From Bacillota bacterium (GTDB lineage Bacteria; Bacillota; Sulfobacillia; Sulfobacillales; Sulfobacillaceae), in the NCBI GenBank assembly GCA_021797515.1, contig JAJZZP010000113.1, forward strand, positions 1 through 64,000: 64,000 nucleotides of DNA, written 5' to 3'. The position numbers and the translations under genes were made by a program. The notes under the pieces are model-generated. The model saw only the letters and a program-made list of their open reading frames with translations. It ran no database searches and was not told the origin of the DNA. This document shows, piece by piece, positions 35,266 through 43,346 of this stretch; positions within the stretch are counted from its first letter, which is position 1, and each line of letters starts with the position of its first letter.

Positions 35266-36549
35266 TTAGTGAGGAATGGGGATGGGAATCACGAGGCGTA
35301 TCGTGGTTCCTTTTCCTGGTTGGGATCGCAAGCGCAAATGGTATTGATTGCCATACAAACCGACTAGTCGTTCCGCCACGTTGCTTAACCCCAGTCCCAT
35401 GCCTTGTCCTGACCCCATTTCAAATATTTCGTACTGCTTAGATTTTGGTATGCCTGAACCATTGTCTGAAATGTAGATGACGATATCGGTTTCCCGGTAT
35501 CGTACCGTAAGGCTAACCATGCCCCAATCTTCTTTGGTAGCAATTCCATGCACTACGGCATTCTCAATCAGTGGTTGCAACATGAGCACTGGGACTGGAA
35601 TGTTTAGGGCTTCGGGTTGGATTCGCAGGCGATACCGGAGTTTGTCGCCATACCGTGCTTTTTCCAGATTCAGATAGGTTTGCACGTAATCAATTTCGTC
35701 TTTAAGTAAGATGGTTGGTCCCTTATGTGAAAGTGAACGACGAAAAAACGAGGCTAACTGAATGAGAAGATCTCGCGCCTTGTCGGGATCAGTACGGGAA
35801 AACGAGATAATGGTATTGAGGACGTTAAATAGGAAGTGAGGACGAATTTGTGCTTGAAGCGCTTCTAGCCGGGCAGCGGAGGCCAAACTGCGCTGACGGT
35901 CTAGTTCGGCGACCTCCAGTAAAATTGACAGGAGTTGGGCAATTCCTTCTGCAAACCGGCTAACCCGGTGCGGTAGCATGCTTTCTTCCGACACATAGAG
36001 TTTGACCGATCCCACAGCTTGGTCATGCGACACCAGGGGGGCAATTACCACAATTCCCAGCTGACAGTCGTCATAAGCGCCCTGGAGTTCATCGGTGTGA
36101 AGAATTCGCACAGCGCGATCCCGCATCACCTGGCGTGTCGTTAATGACAACAAGCTTCCTGGTGCGTGTTGCGGACAACTTTTCCCTGCCCATCCCAGCA
36201 CAATATTGGTGTCGGTTATGGCAACAGCTTCCACTCCAGCGGTAGTCTGGATGATTTCTGCAATGTGTTGGGCGGTGTCGCGGTTTAGCCCTTGTCGCAA
36301 ATGGGGCAAGGCCGCGCTGCCAATTTCAAAGGTGGTTTGTGCCGGGTCCTCCAATGACTGGGTCAACGGATCTTCGAGCGGTGTGGCCGTAGTCGGCGGG
36401 TGGGTCCAATACAGCCAGGCTAGGACAACGGCTGCCAAAATCCAAATGGTGACAATGAGACGCATGATGGCGTTAGGCAATCCCCAGACAGCGGCCATTA
36501 ACAGCACGCACCATACCACGCCGAGAAATTGCCACCGGGTATTACTCAT
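35266..36549 (-). CDS. LytS/YpdA-type sensor histidine kinase
   Basis: 427 residues. Two N-terminal membrane helices (to about residue 45), a GAF-like sensor region (about 85-190, with GVEAVAITDTNIVLGWAGKS), then the LytS-type His_kinase domain with QIRPHFLFNVLNTIISFSR and a HATPase (ISDNGSGIP, GSGQGMGLGLSNVAERL). It lacks the 5TM-LYT domain. It overlaps the hydrolase gene upstream by 8 bases. The response regulator at 32356 is the obvious partner. Confidence 0.88.
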   Translation of the reverse strand: MSNTRWQFLGVVWCVLLMAAVWGLPNAIMRLIVTIWILAAVVLAWLYWTHPPTTATPLEDPLTQSLEDPAQTTFEIGSAALPHLRQGLNRDTAQHIAEIIQTTAGVEAVAITDTNIVLGWAGKSCPQHAPGSLLSLTTRQVMRDRAVRILHTDELQGAYDDCQLGIVVIAPLVSHDQAVGSVKLYVSEESMLPHRVSRFAEGIAQLLSILLEVAELDRQRSLASAARLEALQAQIRPHFLFNVLNTIISFSRTDPDKARDLLIQLASFFRRSLSHKGPTILLKDEIDYVQTYLNLEKARYGDKLRYRLRIQPEALNIPVPVLMLQPLIENAVVHGIATKEDWGMVSLTVRYRETDIVIYISDNGSGIPKSKQYEIFEMGSGQGMGLGLSNVAERLVGLYGNQYHLRLRSQPGKGTTIRLVIPIPIPH

Positions 36550-37120
36550 GACGGTAGCCCCCTTTAACTTGTGGCAACCAGTTTATCACCTGAGTTGATG
36601 TCATGACCCGACTTATGCGTGGGAAAATGCGAGTGACCGCAAAAATGTGTTCATCCCGAGAACTGCCCAGCATGGCGTCGGAAACCGTGATGACATTGAA
36701 ACGGCGGTCATAGGCATCTCGGGCAGTACTTTCGACAGAAAGATTAGTCGCAATGCCGGTTAAAACAACCGTGTGCGCACGAAGACTGGCCAAATGGAAT
36801 AGGAGTTCGGTATTGTTAAAAGCGCTCCACGCCGGCTTAGCAATCACAAAATCCTTAGGGAGGACGGGAAGTTCATTTAATATGCCGTTGTCCTCCAGCA
36901 TTTCTCCGGACTTCGGGGGGCGGTCCACGGCGGGTGCAGGATAGTCCACATTGTGAGCAGAGGGTGTCCAAATGTATCCTATCGGAATTTGGTGAAAGCG
37001 TGCTTGCTGCACCAGTACTTTGATGGTCGATAAGAGCCGAGTCCGTGGGTCTTTGTCGTTTTGGGGGCGAGCCAATCCTTCTTGCATGTCTATCGCCAAC
37101 AGGACAATATCGGAGGTCAT
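36542..37120 (-). CDS. Isochorismatase-family cysteine hydrolase
   Basis: 192 residues. LLAIDMQEGLARPQND opens the fold with the catalytic Asp, and the Lys is in FVIAKPAWSAF. The usual Cys position reads VLTGIATNLSVESTARDA, where the cysteine is replaced by Asn/Leu, so the nucleophile looks missing. It overlaps the nicotinamidase-like gene by 4 bases and the kinase by 8. It may be a non-catalytic or differently acting paralogue. Confidence 0.75.
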   Translation of the reverse strand: MTSDIVLLAIDMQEGLARPQNDKDPRTRLLSTIKVLVQQARFHQIPIGYIWTPSAHNVDYPAPAVDRPPKSGEMLEDNGILNELPVLPKDFVIAKPAWSAFNNTELLFHLASLRAHTVVLTGIATNLSVESTARDAYDRRFNVITVSDAMLGSSRDEHIFAVTRIFPRISRVMTSTQVINWLPQVKGGYRHE

Positions 37121-37725
37121 GGGCGGACGGTAGAGGCGATTAACTGAGCGCCGTGCCGACGCAGGTCCTGTAATGCGCGTAGACTATCACCCGAGTTCAC
37201 ATTAACGCCGCGAACACCGTCTTCAACCACAACCACCCGGTAGCCCAATTTCAAAGCATCTAATGCCGTAGCATGAACGCAGTAGTCGGTGGCCAGGCCT
37301 ACCACATAAACTTCGCTTACCTGCAAAGAGCGCAGCAAATTATCTAGTGTCAACGAATCTTTCGAACCCCTAAGTTGGCCTTCAAATCCGCTGTACGCAT
37401 CTATGTCAGATTGAAACCCCTTGATGATGTGATACGCACTTGGGGGAATTTGAATCCCGGGATGGTATTCTACACCCGTGCTTTCCTGCACGCAATGGGG
37501 AGGCCACGGGCCGCCTTGCGAGGCAAATGACACATGATTGGTCGGATGAAAGTCGCGGGTAAAGATTACGGGGAGTTCCTGCGCAGCAAAGGAATCCACA
37601 TAATGTTGCACCACGGGGACAATTTGATCGCCGTCAGGTACGGCCAAACTGCCTCCCGGGCAGAAATCATTTTGCAAATCGACGACAATCAGTGCCGCAT
37701 GTGGGGGAAAAGACAAAACTTCCAC
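37117..37725 (-). CDS. pncA: Nicotinamidase/isochorismatase-family hydrolase
   Basis: 202 residues. LIVVDLQNDFCPGGSLAV carries the catalytic Asp, DFHPTNHVSF the metal-binding Asp/His residues, IIKGFQSDIDAYS the Lys, and VVGLATDYCVHATALDA the nucleophilic Cys, all as in PncA, which turns nicotinamide into nicotinate for NAD salvage. It is the first gene of a translationally coupled trio with the Cys-less paralogue and the sensor kinase. Confidence 0.85.
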   Translation of the reverse strand: MEVLSFPPHAALIVVDLQNDFCPGGSLAVPDGDQIVPVVQHYVDSFAAQELPVIFTRDFHPTNHVSFASQGGPWPPHCVQESTGVEYHPGIQIPPSAYHIIKGFQSDIDAYSGFEGQLRGSKDSLTLDNLLRSLQVSEVYVVGLATDYCVHATALDALKLGYRVVVVEDGVRGVNVNSGDSLRALQDLRRHGAQLIASTVRP

Positions 37726-37783
37726 CTCCCTATATATATGGCCTTAGTATACCTGGAACTTTGGCGTCAGTGTGCGCTGTATA

Positions 37784-37822
37784 CTGAAAGTGGCTCCGGC
37801 TAAGTGCCGGAGCCACTTTCAG
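37784..37822. terminator. Strong inverted repeat between pncA and the permease 3' end
   Basis: A perfect 17-bp stem CTGAAAGTGGCTCCGGC with a 5-base loop (TAAGT). There is no T run on either side, so it may act as an mRNA 3'-end stabiliser or a weak bidirectional terminator. It lies downstream of the permease gene and just upstream of the pncA promoter. Confidence 0.6.
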
Positions 37823-37830
37823 CAAGCGGT

Positions 37831-39441
37831 TTAGAATGACCCGGCTTCTTTGGTTTCGGAGATGCTCTCGAGTGCCTCTTCAACATCCTTGGTGCGATAG
37901 CCGCTGGCAGCACCCCAGTAGAAGAAGATCAGTCCCAGTATGATTACCACGATGAGGTCGAAAGGGTAAGGGATGGCGTTTTTCAGTTCTCCTAGTTTGG
38001 ACGATCCTAAATAGATCATCACTAACATCGCGAGAAGATAGACGATCATCCAAACCCCGCTCCTGATAGATTGGGCATCGGGGCGGCGAATGGAGTTTGG
38101 AGACACCCCTGACACGATAGCGTAAAGCACGACGCCAACCAATAACGCTATCAGCAACTTGGAATCGGTAGCCCACCCGGTAAAGTAGACGATAAGGGTG
38201 CCGATGGCAAACGCTGCCGGAGCAATGATGCCTGAACCTCCGAGTTTGAAAGGGCGTTTGGCTTCGGGTGCCGTTCGCCGGAGAACTGTGAGCGACACCG
38301 GTCCGATGATATAGGTGAAGACTGTTGCCGAGGAGACCAATCCCACCAATGACTGCCAAGAGGGGAAAGGCAGCAGAAAGATCAATCCAAGGACAAATGC
38401 CACAATTAGGGCAGCCGCCGGAATACCGGTTTTGGGGTCCACTTTGGCCAATCCTTTGGGGAAATAGCCGTTCTTGGCCAACGCATAAATCACGCGGGTA
38501 GTGGAAGCCATGTACACGTTACCAGTGCCGGCAGGTGACAGCACCGCGTCGGCATACAGCAACGTGACGAAGAATCCGAGGTTTAAACTGGCGGCGACTT
38601 CAGCAAATGGGGAGGTTAATACTACGCCGGCCCATCCTTTAGCCAATTCGCTACCGGGGACTGCGCCCAAAAACACCAGCTGCAGTAGCACGTACAAAAT
38701 GATGCCGATAATGATGGAGTAAATCAAAGCACGGGGAACATCGTGTTGCGGGTTCTTAGCTTCTCCCGCGAGGTCCACTGCTTGGCGAAATCCGAGATAT
38801 GCAAAGATAACTCCTGACGTTGCTAAGGCAACTAACACGCCGGAACTTCCGTCAGGGGCAAAACCGCCGTAATGGGAAAGATTAATCCAATGGAGACCGG
38901 CAAAAAGAAACACAATGATAGTTAAGCTCGGCATAATAAATTTTAAGATGGTGACGAAGGTGTTGACTTTGGCGAATGTGCGAACCCCGTAGTAGTTAAT
39001 CAAGAAAAATGCGAGCATTAGTAGTGCGGCGACGAATAGACCCAAACCAGACAAAATAGGTGGGGTCACTTTGGCATCCCATAAAGCAGGAAACCAGTGA
39101 GACGCGTATTGCATCACGCCTTCAGCCTCTACTGCCGGCACGGAGGCGTAGGCAATCCACGCCGCCCATCCCATGATAAAACTGGTTAAGTGGCCATGGG
39201 TATAATGGGGGTAACGCGCGATGGATCCGGATTCCGGAAGCATTGCGCCCAACTCAGCATAAACTAAGCCGATCAACAATACCGCAAACCCTCCGATAAT
39301 CCACGAAATGATACTGGAAGGGCCGGCATCGTTGGCGGCGAATAATGCTCCAAATAGCCACCCTGAACCGATAATGCCCCCCAATGAGGCCATGGTAAGG
39401 TCCAAGAGGCTGAGCTCTTTTTTAAGCCCCTTATTAATCAA
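37831..39441 (-). CDS. APC-family amino acid permease
   Basis: 536 residues from TTG at 39441 (RBS AGGAGG). It has twelve or more hydrophobic helices. LTMASLGGIIGSGWLFGAL is the helix-1 signature of amino acid-polyamine-organocation transporters, and FAYLGFRQAVDLAGEAKNPQ the helix-6 region. An upstream extension to 39537 lacks an RBS. Substrate unknown. A proton-coupled amino acid uptake role is usual for the family. Confidence 0.88.
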   Translation of the reverse strand: MINKGLKKELSLLDLTMASLGGIIGSGWLFGALFAANDAGPSSIISWIIGGFAVLLIGLVYAELGAMLPESGSIARYPHYTHGHLTSFIMGWAAWIAYASVPAVEAEGVMQYASHWFPALWDAKVTPPILSGLGLFVAALLMLAFFLINYYGVRTFAKVNTFVTILKFIMPSLTIIVFLFAGLHWINLSHYGGFAPDGSSGVLVALATSGVIFAYLGFRQAVDLAGEAKNPQHDVPRALIYSIIIGIILYVLLQLVFLGAVPGSELAKGWAGVVLTSPFAEVAASLNLGFFVTLLYADAVLSPAGTGNVYMASTTRVIYALAKNGYFPKGLAKVDPKTGIPAAALIVAFVLGLIFLLPFPSWQSLVGLVSSATVFTYIIGPVSLTVLRRTAPEAKRPFKLGGSGIIAPAAFAIGTLIVYFTGWATDSKLLIALLVGVVLYAIVSGVSPNSIRRPDAQSIRSGVWMIVYLLAMLVMIYLGSSKLGELKNAIPYPFDLIVVIILGLIFFYWGAASGYRTKDVEEALESISETKEAGSF

Positions 39442-39651
39442 TGGTATCCTCCTCTTAAAGTATGGAATAAGGAAATGTGCAACTATCAGAACCCAAATAA
39501 AAGTTCGACATAAGTGTCTGAATTCCTGCAAATGCAAGCGACTGCTGTAAAGAGAATTATGTAGATTGGGCCGATGTTATTCGGCCGCAGCCGTCTGGCC
39601 GCTTGTTGGAGGACTTTTATTTCGACTTAGGTGGGAATTAAATCCTAATGG

Positions 39652-40650
39652 TTAAGAGACCATAAGCGAAGCGGCGGCAGTTTTTAACGCCACGAGAGCA
39701 GGGTCTACCAAAATGTTGGGGTATTTTTTAGAATCGCCATTTCCCGATAGCCACTCTTGGGCAAGTGACAGTGCTGTACGGTAGGATGAGTGCAAATCCC
39801 ACAGATCCTGATTCGGTGGTTCTGTTTGCCATGATGTCATATCGATAATCTCATCGCTGGGACTGACACTCATAGCATGGGGAGCAGTTGCTAGAGTGAC
39901 TCCCAGAGACAGTGAGGGAATCACTACATGGTCAATTTGGCTCGGATCCCATTCGCAATGGAATAGTTGAACATCAAACCCTGTAAGCATGGCCCGTTCT
40001 GCAAACCAGCGGATAAGGGTGGTATGGTCGATTCCTAAAGGTCCTTCAAATCGAATTCGGTGCGAAATCCCATTAAATGCATCGGTCAAGAACATCATCC
40101 ATCCTTGAAAACTTATGCTGGAACCAAAATAATGTGAGGCGATGCCATCCTCAGAGCCAAAATCTGTTAAGTAAGATGCTAGCCGGCTTCGCGTTTCTGC
40201 GATCCTATCGATATCCAGAGAATGCTGCACACACTCGATTATTTCGTCACGCGCGGCCTTGGCCATTCCCAGTAAAGCAGGCACTCGCCTAGGCAACGGG
40301 GTGAGTTCGGAACCGCTCGGGCAGCGATCCTCGCCGATAGGTATGGTAAGGATGTTTCGGGCAATAGTATGAATGTTGCTGGAAACTACGAATTCCGAGG
40401 TGATGCAGATACGATTACCCACTAACACGGCAACCAGGCATTCAGGGTTCAGAGCAGAATGAAACACCTGGGCATGATCGGGAAAGATGGCAGTGGCCAG
40501 ATATTGTTGTAATATCGCGGATACCAGGTGAGGAGAACCTTTCGTTAGTAAGATGACAGTTTCCGCACGGCTTAACAAGTCCGGGTAAAAATCGCGAATG
40601 CCCCAAGGCGTAATCGCCTCGGCAAGATAATGCGAGATGTTGGTAGTCAT
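39652..40650 (-). CDS. PRK06851-like protein lacking both P-loop motifs
   Basis: 332 residues, ATG at 40650 with GGGAG upstream. The C-terminal half has GFDVQLFHCEWDPSQIDHVV, IPSLSLGVTLATAPH, which closely resembles the repeat unit of PRK06851-type tandem P-loop ATPases (xxHCxxDPxSLDHVVIPxL..AxxDGTAPH). The place of Walker A reads GPLGIDHTTL, with His for the invariant Lys. The N-terminal repeat (VILLTKGSPHLVSAIL ... VFHSALNPECLVAVLV) has lost it too. The protein probably no longer hydrolyses ATP. Function unknown even for the intact family. Confidence 0.6.
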   Translation of the reverse strand: MTTNISHYLAEAITPWGIRDFYPDLLSRAETVILLTKGSPHLVSAILQQYLATAIFPDHAQVFHSALNPECLVAVLVGNRICITSEFVVSSNIHTIARNILTIPIGEDRCPSGSELTPLPRRVPALLGMAKAARDEIIECVQHSLDIDRIAETRSRLASYLTDFGSEDGIASHYFGSSISFQGWMMFLTDAFNGISHRIRFEGPLGIDHTTLIRWFAERAMLTGFDVQLFHCEWDPSQIDHVVIPSLSLGVTLATAPHAMSVSPSDEIIDMTSWQTEPPNQDLWDLHSSYRTALSLAQEWLSGNGDSKKYPNILVDPALVALKTAAASLMVS

Positions 40651-40754
40651 TATCCAGTCTCCCTGCTCGAATTGGTGTATTGGCATGATACGAAACTCTT
40701 CCCCTAAAGGTTCCAGAATGCCGCCAGGCTAGGGAAGACCAAGACCGGTCGATA

Positions 40755-40783
40755 TGGTTTTGAACCAGATCCAGGAGTATAAT
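40755..40783 (+). promoter_or_regulatory. Promoter of the selenocysteine glutaredoxin gene
   Basis: A perfect TATAAT (40778-40783) with a weak TGGTTT -35 and 17-base spacing; transcription would start about 33 bases before the ATG. Confidence 0.55.
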
Positions 40784-40822
40784 TGGGAGCGATGGACAAC
40801 AAGATTTAGGAGGTTTTGCAAG

Positions 40823-41059
40823 ATGGCTGTTGTGGTTTACACGACCCCGACTTGACCCCATTGCCGGACGGCCAAGAAGTTCTTGCAAGAACGTAAGGTG
40901 CCGTTCAAAGAAGTGGACGTAACCAAAGGTCCTGCCGCGGCGCAAGAACTGCAACGAAAGTCCGGACAAACCGGCGTGCCGGTGATAATTGTGAACGGAA
41001 CCGTGATTGTCGGGTTTGATCGTCCGAAGTTAGTACGAGCGCTGGGCGTTCGTGACTAA
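40823..41059 (+). CDS. Glutaredoxin-like selenoprotein (UPHC active site)
   Basis: 78 residues if TGA at 40853-40855 (codon 11) is read as selenocysteine. ATG at 40823 is 9 bases after TAGGAGG. The frame reads VVVYTTPT-U-PHCRTAKKFLQ, then VPFKEVDVTKGP, the cis-proline TGVPVIIVNG and VIVGFDRPKL, a complete glutaredoxin/NrdH fold in which only the first catalytic cysteine is replaced by TGA. No other stop or frameshift occurs, and a promoter and terminator flank it. A 5-bp hairpin with a TGCA loop (40879-40892) lies 28 bases... from the TGA end to its loop 28 bases intervene, within the bacterial SECIS range. Substrate: probably a protein disulfide, persulfide or peroxiredoxin partner (inference). 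Confidence 0.85.
40879..40892 (+). promoter_or_regulatory. Candidate bacterial SECIS hairpin in the glutaredoxin mRNA
   Basis: GTTCT-TGCA-AGAAC, with G in the apical loop and 28 bases between the UGA and the loop. A longer ACGGC/GCCGT pairing can enclose it. SelB-binding SECIS elements in bacteria are small hairpins about 16-37 bases after the UGA. The fit is by inspection only. Confidence 0.45.
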
Positions 41060-41067
41060 GACGGGCC

Positions 41068-41113
41068 ACATCCCATTCGCTCTGGAAAAAACGGGCCGAA
41101 TGGGATGTTTTTT
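41068..41113 (+). terminator. Terminator of the selenocysteine glutaredoxin gene
   Basis: Stem ACATCCCATTCG / CGAATGGGATGT followed by TTTTTT. Confidence 0.8.
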
Positions 41114-41132
41114 GCTCTGCATCTGCATCATT

Positions 41133-41169
41133 AAAAACGGCTATGTTCCACAATAGGGAACATAGCCGT
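41133..41169 (-). terminator. Terminator of the persulfide/selenoprotein operon
   Basis: Minus-strand hairpin ACGGCTATGTTCC / GGAACATAGCCGT followed by TTTTT. It lies 17 bases beyond the stop codon reached only if the TGA at 41404 is read through, which supports the longer gene. Confidence 0.8.
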
Positions 41170-41185
41170 GTACGTTTTGACTGCC

Positions 41186-41833
41186 TTATTTTTGCGCATC
41201 CATCACCAGTTTGAGCAGCTGAGATTCAGGTACAGCGCCAGTTGCTTCCAGTTTGCCGTTAATCATGGACTTGGGGACACCATAAACGCTGTACTTGTTG
41301 GATAACTCGGGGAATTCCCCGGCATCAATCATATCCGCGATAATGTGTGGTGATTCCAAAGCCATTTCATGAGCCAGGCGTACAGCCCGGGGACAATATG
41401 GTCAAGTCGGGGTGGTAAACACCTGGATGTGAAGCGGATTTTGGATCGTGGCCAGCTGGTCGCGGGCCCTTGCGCTGAGGGTGCTGGCGTGGGTGGACAC
41501 GGATTTCAGAGCCTCTAGAAATGCGCCAAATTCATGTCCACTGGGAATGCCCAAAAACCTGACGCCGGTGTGCCGACCGGTATTATCCAACAGTTCCGCG
41601 ACTGGCCCCGTGATGGCTTCGTTACCAGCGTGACCAGGTTCTAATACGGGTGCGGTATCCGTGGTTTTAACCATTACCAAATCGGATAAATCCGCCACTT
41701 CATTGATTAACTCGCTGAAAGTTTCCGCCATTTCCGGCTCGGGTCCGGCAAAAAATTCAACCGTCACCGAATCCTGCATTGCTTCGAAAAACTGGGATAC
41801 TTGCTGACTAACTTGGCTGTCGAGTAAAGCCAT
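41186..41833 (-). CDS. Protein disulfide oxidoreductase (PDO)-like selenoprotein (UPYC active site)
   Basis: 215 residues if TGA at 41404-41402 (codon 144) is selenocysteine. ATG at 41833 follows AAAGGAGG. The frame reads HIQVFTTPT-U-PYCPRAVRLAHEMA, then YSVYGVPKSMINGKLEATGA with the cis-proline, and stops at TAA 41186. Two thioredoxin folds are present, as in archaeal-type PDO. The N-terminal one (VEFFAGPEPEMAETF) has no CxxC, so all redox chemistry depends on U144/C147. It is the last gene of a minus-strand operon with a persulfide dioxygenase-like protein and a rhodanese. The matched TTPT-U-P-x-C context in the neighbouring glutaredoxin gene argues strongly against a chance stop. Confidence 0.87.
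41374..41390 (-). promoter_or_regulatory. Candidate bacterial SECIS hairpin in the PDO mRNA
   Basis: Minus-strand CCGGGC-TGTAC-GCCTGG forms a 6-bp stem (one G-U pair) with G in the second loop position; the loop starts 17 bases after the UGA. This suits a short bacterial SECIS but needs SelB-aware prediction. Confidence 0.45.
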
Positions 41834-41907
41834 GGAGACACCTCCTTTCAAACACCTTAGATGTTCCCGGGGCTTAACGCAAATTTCCGGGAGAAAACTT
41901 TCTAACC

Positions 41908-42528
41908 TTAAGCCCGTTGCACCGGATGACGGGCGCCAATCCAGAGCGACATTCCGCCGACCACATTTGCGACGTTGAAGCCTTGTTGTGAGAGCCATGC
42001 GGCAACTGAAGCACTACGACTCCCCGAAGCACAGACGATTGCGTGAGCCCGTGACTTGTCTAACTCGGCGACCCGCTGTTCCAGTTGTCCCATTGGAATG
42101 CTGATAGCGCCTGGGATAGTTCCGGATCGCAGTTCATATGGTTCCCGAACATCAACGACAATATAATTCTCAAGGTTTTGGGCCAACTCGTCAACCGTGA
42201 GATCGTGCACTCGGGCAACCGGCAACCCGGCCGCTTCCCACCCTTTGACGCCTTGATCGAAGACAAACGGAACGTTTAGTCCAGCGCCCAGCAAACTGTT
42301 TTTTGCCGCTTCGGCAATGACCGTGTTTTCGGCAAAGATGCCAATGGGCGGATTTTGTCCCTGCAAGGCACGCTTAACATCGTGCCCCCATTGGCGCTGA
42401 TGAAAGGGAAAGTTGTAGCTTCCCACCGGATGTGCTTTGGAATACGTGTGAGGTGGATTGACATCCAACAAGATGACCGTTCCTTGTTGTACCTGTTCCA
42501 TAAAATCCTGTGCCGTCATTGATTCCAC
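41908..42528 (-). CDS. Tandem rhodanese-domain sulfurtransferase
   Basis: 206 residues, two rhodanese domains. The C-terminal one (YIVVDVREPYELRSGTIPGA) carries the active-site loop IVCASGSRSAS with its persulfide-forming cysteine. The N-terminal one (VILLDVNPPHTYSKAHPVGS) has IGIFAENTVIA where the loop should be, so it has no cysteine and is probably structural. RBS AAGGAGG; the GTG at 42528 or the ATG three codons later may be used. It lies between the persulfide dioxygenase-like gene (39-base gap) and the selenoprotein (74-base gap). Confidence 0.88.
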   Translation of the reverse strand: MESMTAQDFMEQVQQGTVILLDVNPPHTYSKAHPVGSYNFPFHQRQWGHDVKRALQGQNPPIGIFAENTVIAEAAKNSLLGAGLNVPFVFDQGVKGWEAAGLPVARVHDLTVDELAQNLENYIVVDVREPYELRSGTIPGAISIPMGQLEQRVAELDKSRAHAIVCASGSRSASVAAWLSQQGFNVANVVGGMSLWIGARHPVQRA

Positions 42529-42567
42529 CGAATCGTCAATCCTCCTTATTGAATTAATAACAGACTG

Positions 42568-43329
42568 TTACGCAAGAGTGGGGACACCCAAGTTTGCTGC
42601 TCTGATAGCCGCTGCGCTTTCTGGTGGCGGTTTTAACAGCATCAGCACTTGGTCGACAAATTGATCTGGGTCACTAATTTGTGCGAAGCGGTTCCATCGC
42701 CTCTCAAATCCAATCGTGGACACTGGTTTAGGGCTTAAAAACAACCCTCCGCATGCTGATGCCCCATAGTGTGCCGGATACAACTCCGTGGTATCTGGCA
42801 GGGTGAGAATTTTCTCGTGAATCGAATGAAATTGCTCCAACGCGGCTTCTCTTACCATTTCTGGAGTGGGATCAACCAGGTCTGGGCGCCCCACGTCGCC
42901 GACAAATAGGGAGTCGCCACTTAACACGAACCAGGGTTCGTTAGAACGTGTGGAGTCAGTTATCACTAGTGAAATACTATCAGGGGTATGGCCAGGCGTT
43001 TCCCAAACGGTGGCGCAAGCATGACCTAAGTCAAGCACGTCATCCTGAGAGAGCGGATTAAAAGCATAGGCAACCGGAGCACGATGGCTCAAAGAAACCA
43101 TTAGTCCAGTTTTCTCTGCGAGTTCTCGAGCGGCTGAATGATGGTCTGCGTGGACATGGGTTTCCACAATGGCCTTGATTTCTAATCCTAGTTCCGTCGC
43201 GCTTAAGATATAGGAATCTGCGCCAATATTTTCTAGGGGGTCTACGACCATGCCTTGGCCCAATGCTTCATCACCGAAAAGAAATGAGGCGCACCCCATT
43301 GATCCATCCCACATGGGAACAAAAATCAT
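42568..43329 (-). CDS. Persulfide dioxygenase-like metallo-beta-lactamase protein
   Basis: 253 residues. The metal motif is VETHVHADHHSAA (HxHxDH), with later VWETPGHTPDSISLV, LSGDSLFVGDVGRPDL and YPAHYGASACGG, all as in ETHE1/CstB-type enzymes that oxidise glutathione or other low-molecular-weight persulfides to sulfite. RBS GAGGAGGG. First gene of the operon, reading away from the CsoR/CstR-type gene and controlled from the shared operator region. Confidence 0.88.
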   Translation of the reverse strand: MIFVPMWDGSMGCASFLFGDEALGQGMVVDPLENIGADSYILSATELGLEIKAIVETHVHADHHSAARELAEKTGLMVSLSHRAPVAYAFNPLSQDDVLDLGHACATVWETPGHTPDSISLVITDSTRSNEPWFVLSGDSLFVGDVGRPDLVDPTPEMVREAALEQFHSIHEKILTLPDTTELYPAHYGASACGGLFLSPKPVSTIGFERRWNRFAQISDPDQFVDQVLMLLKPPPESAAAIRAANLGVPTLA

Positions 43330-43346
43330 GTTCTCCCTCCTCGCAT

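Noticed and set aside
40823-40855. Reading the TGA in the glutaredoxin gene as an ordinary stop (pseudogene)
   Set aside because: The product would be 10 residues; all downstream fold residues are conserved, there is no second lesion, and the neighbouring PDO gene has TGA at the equivalent site.
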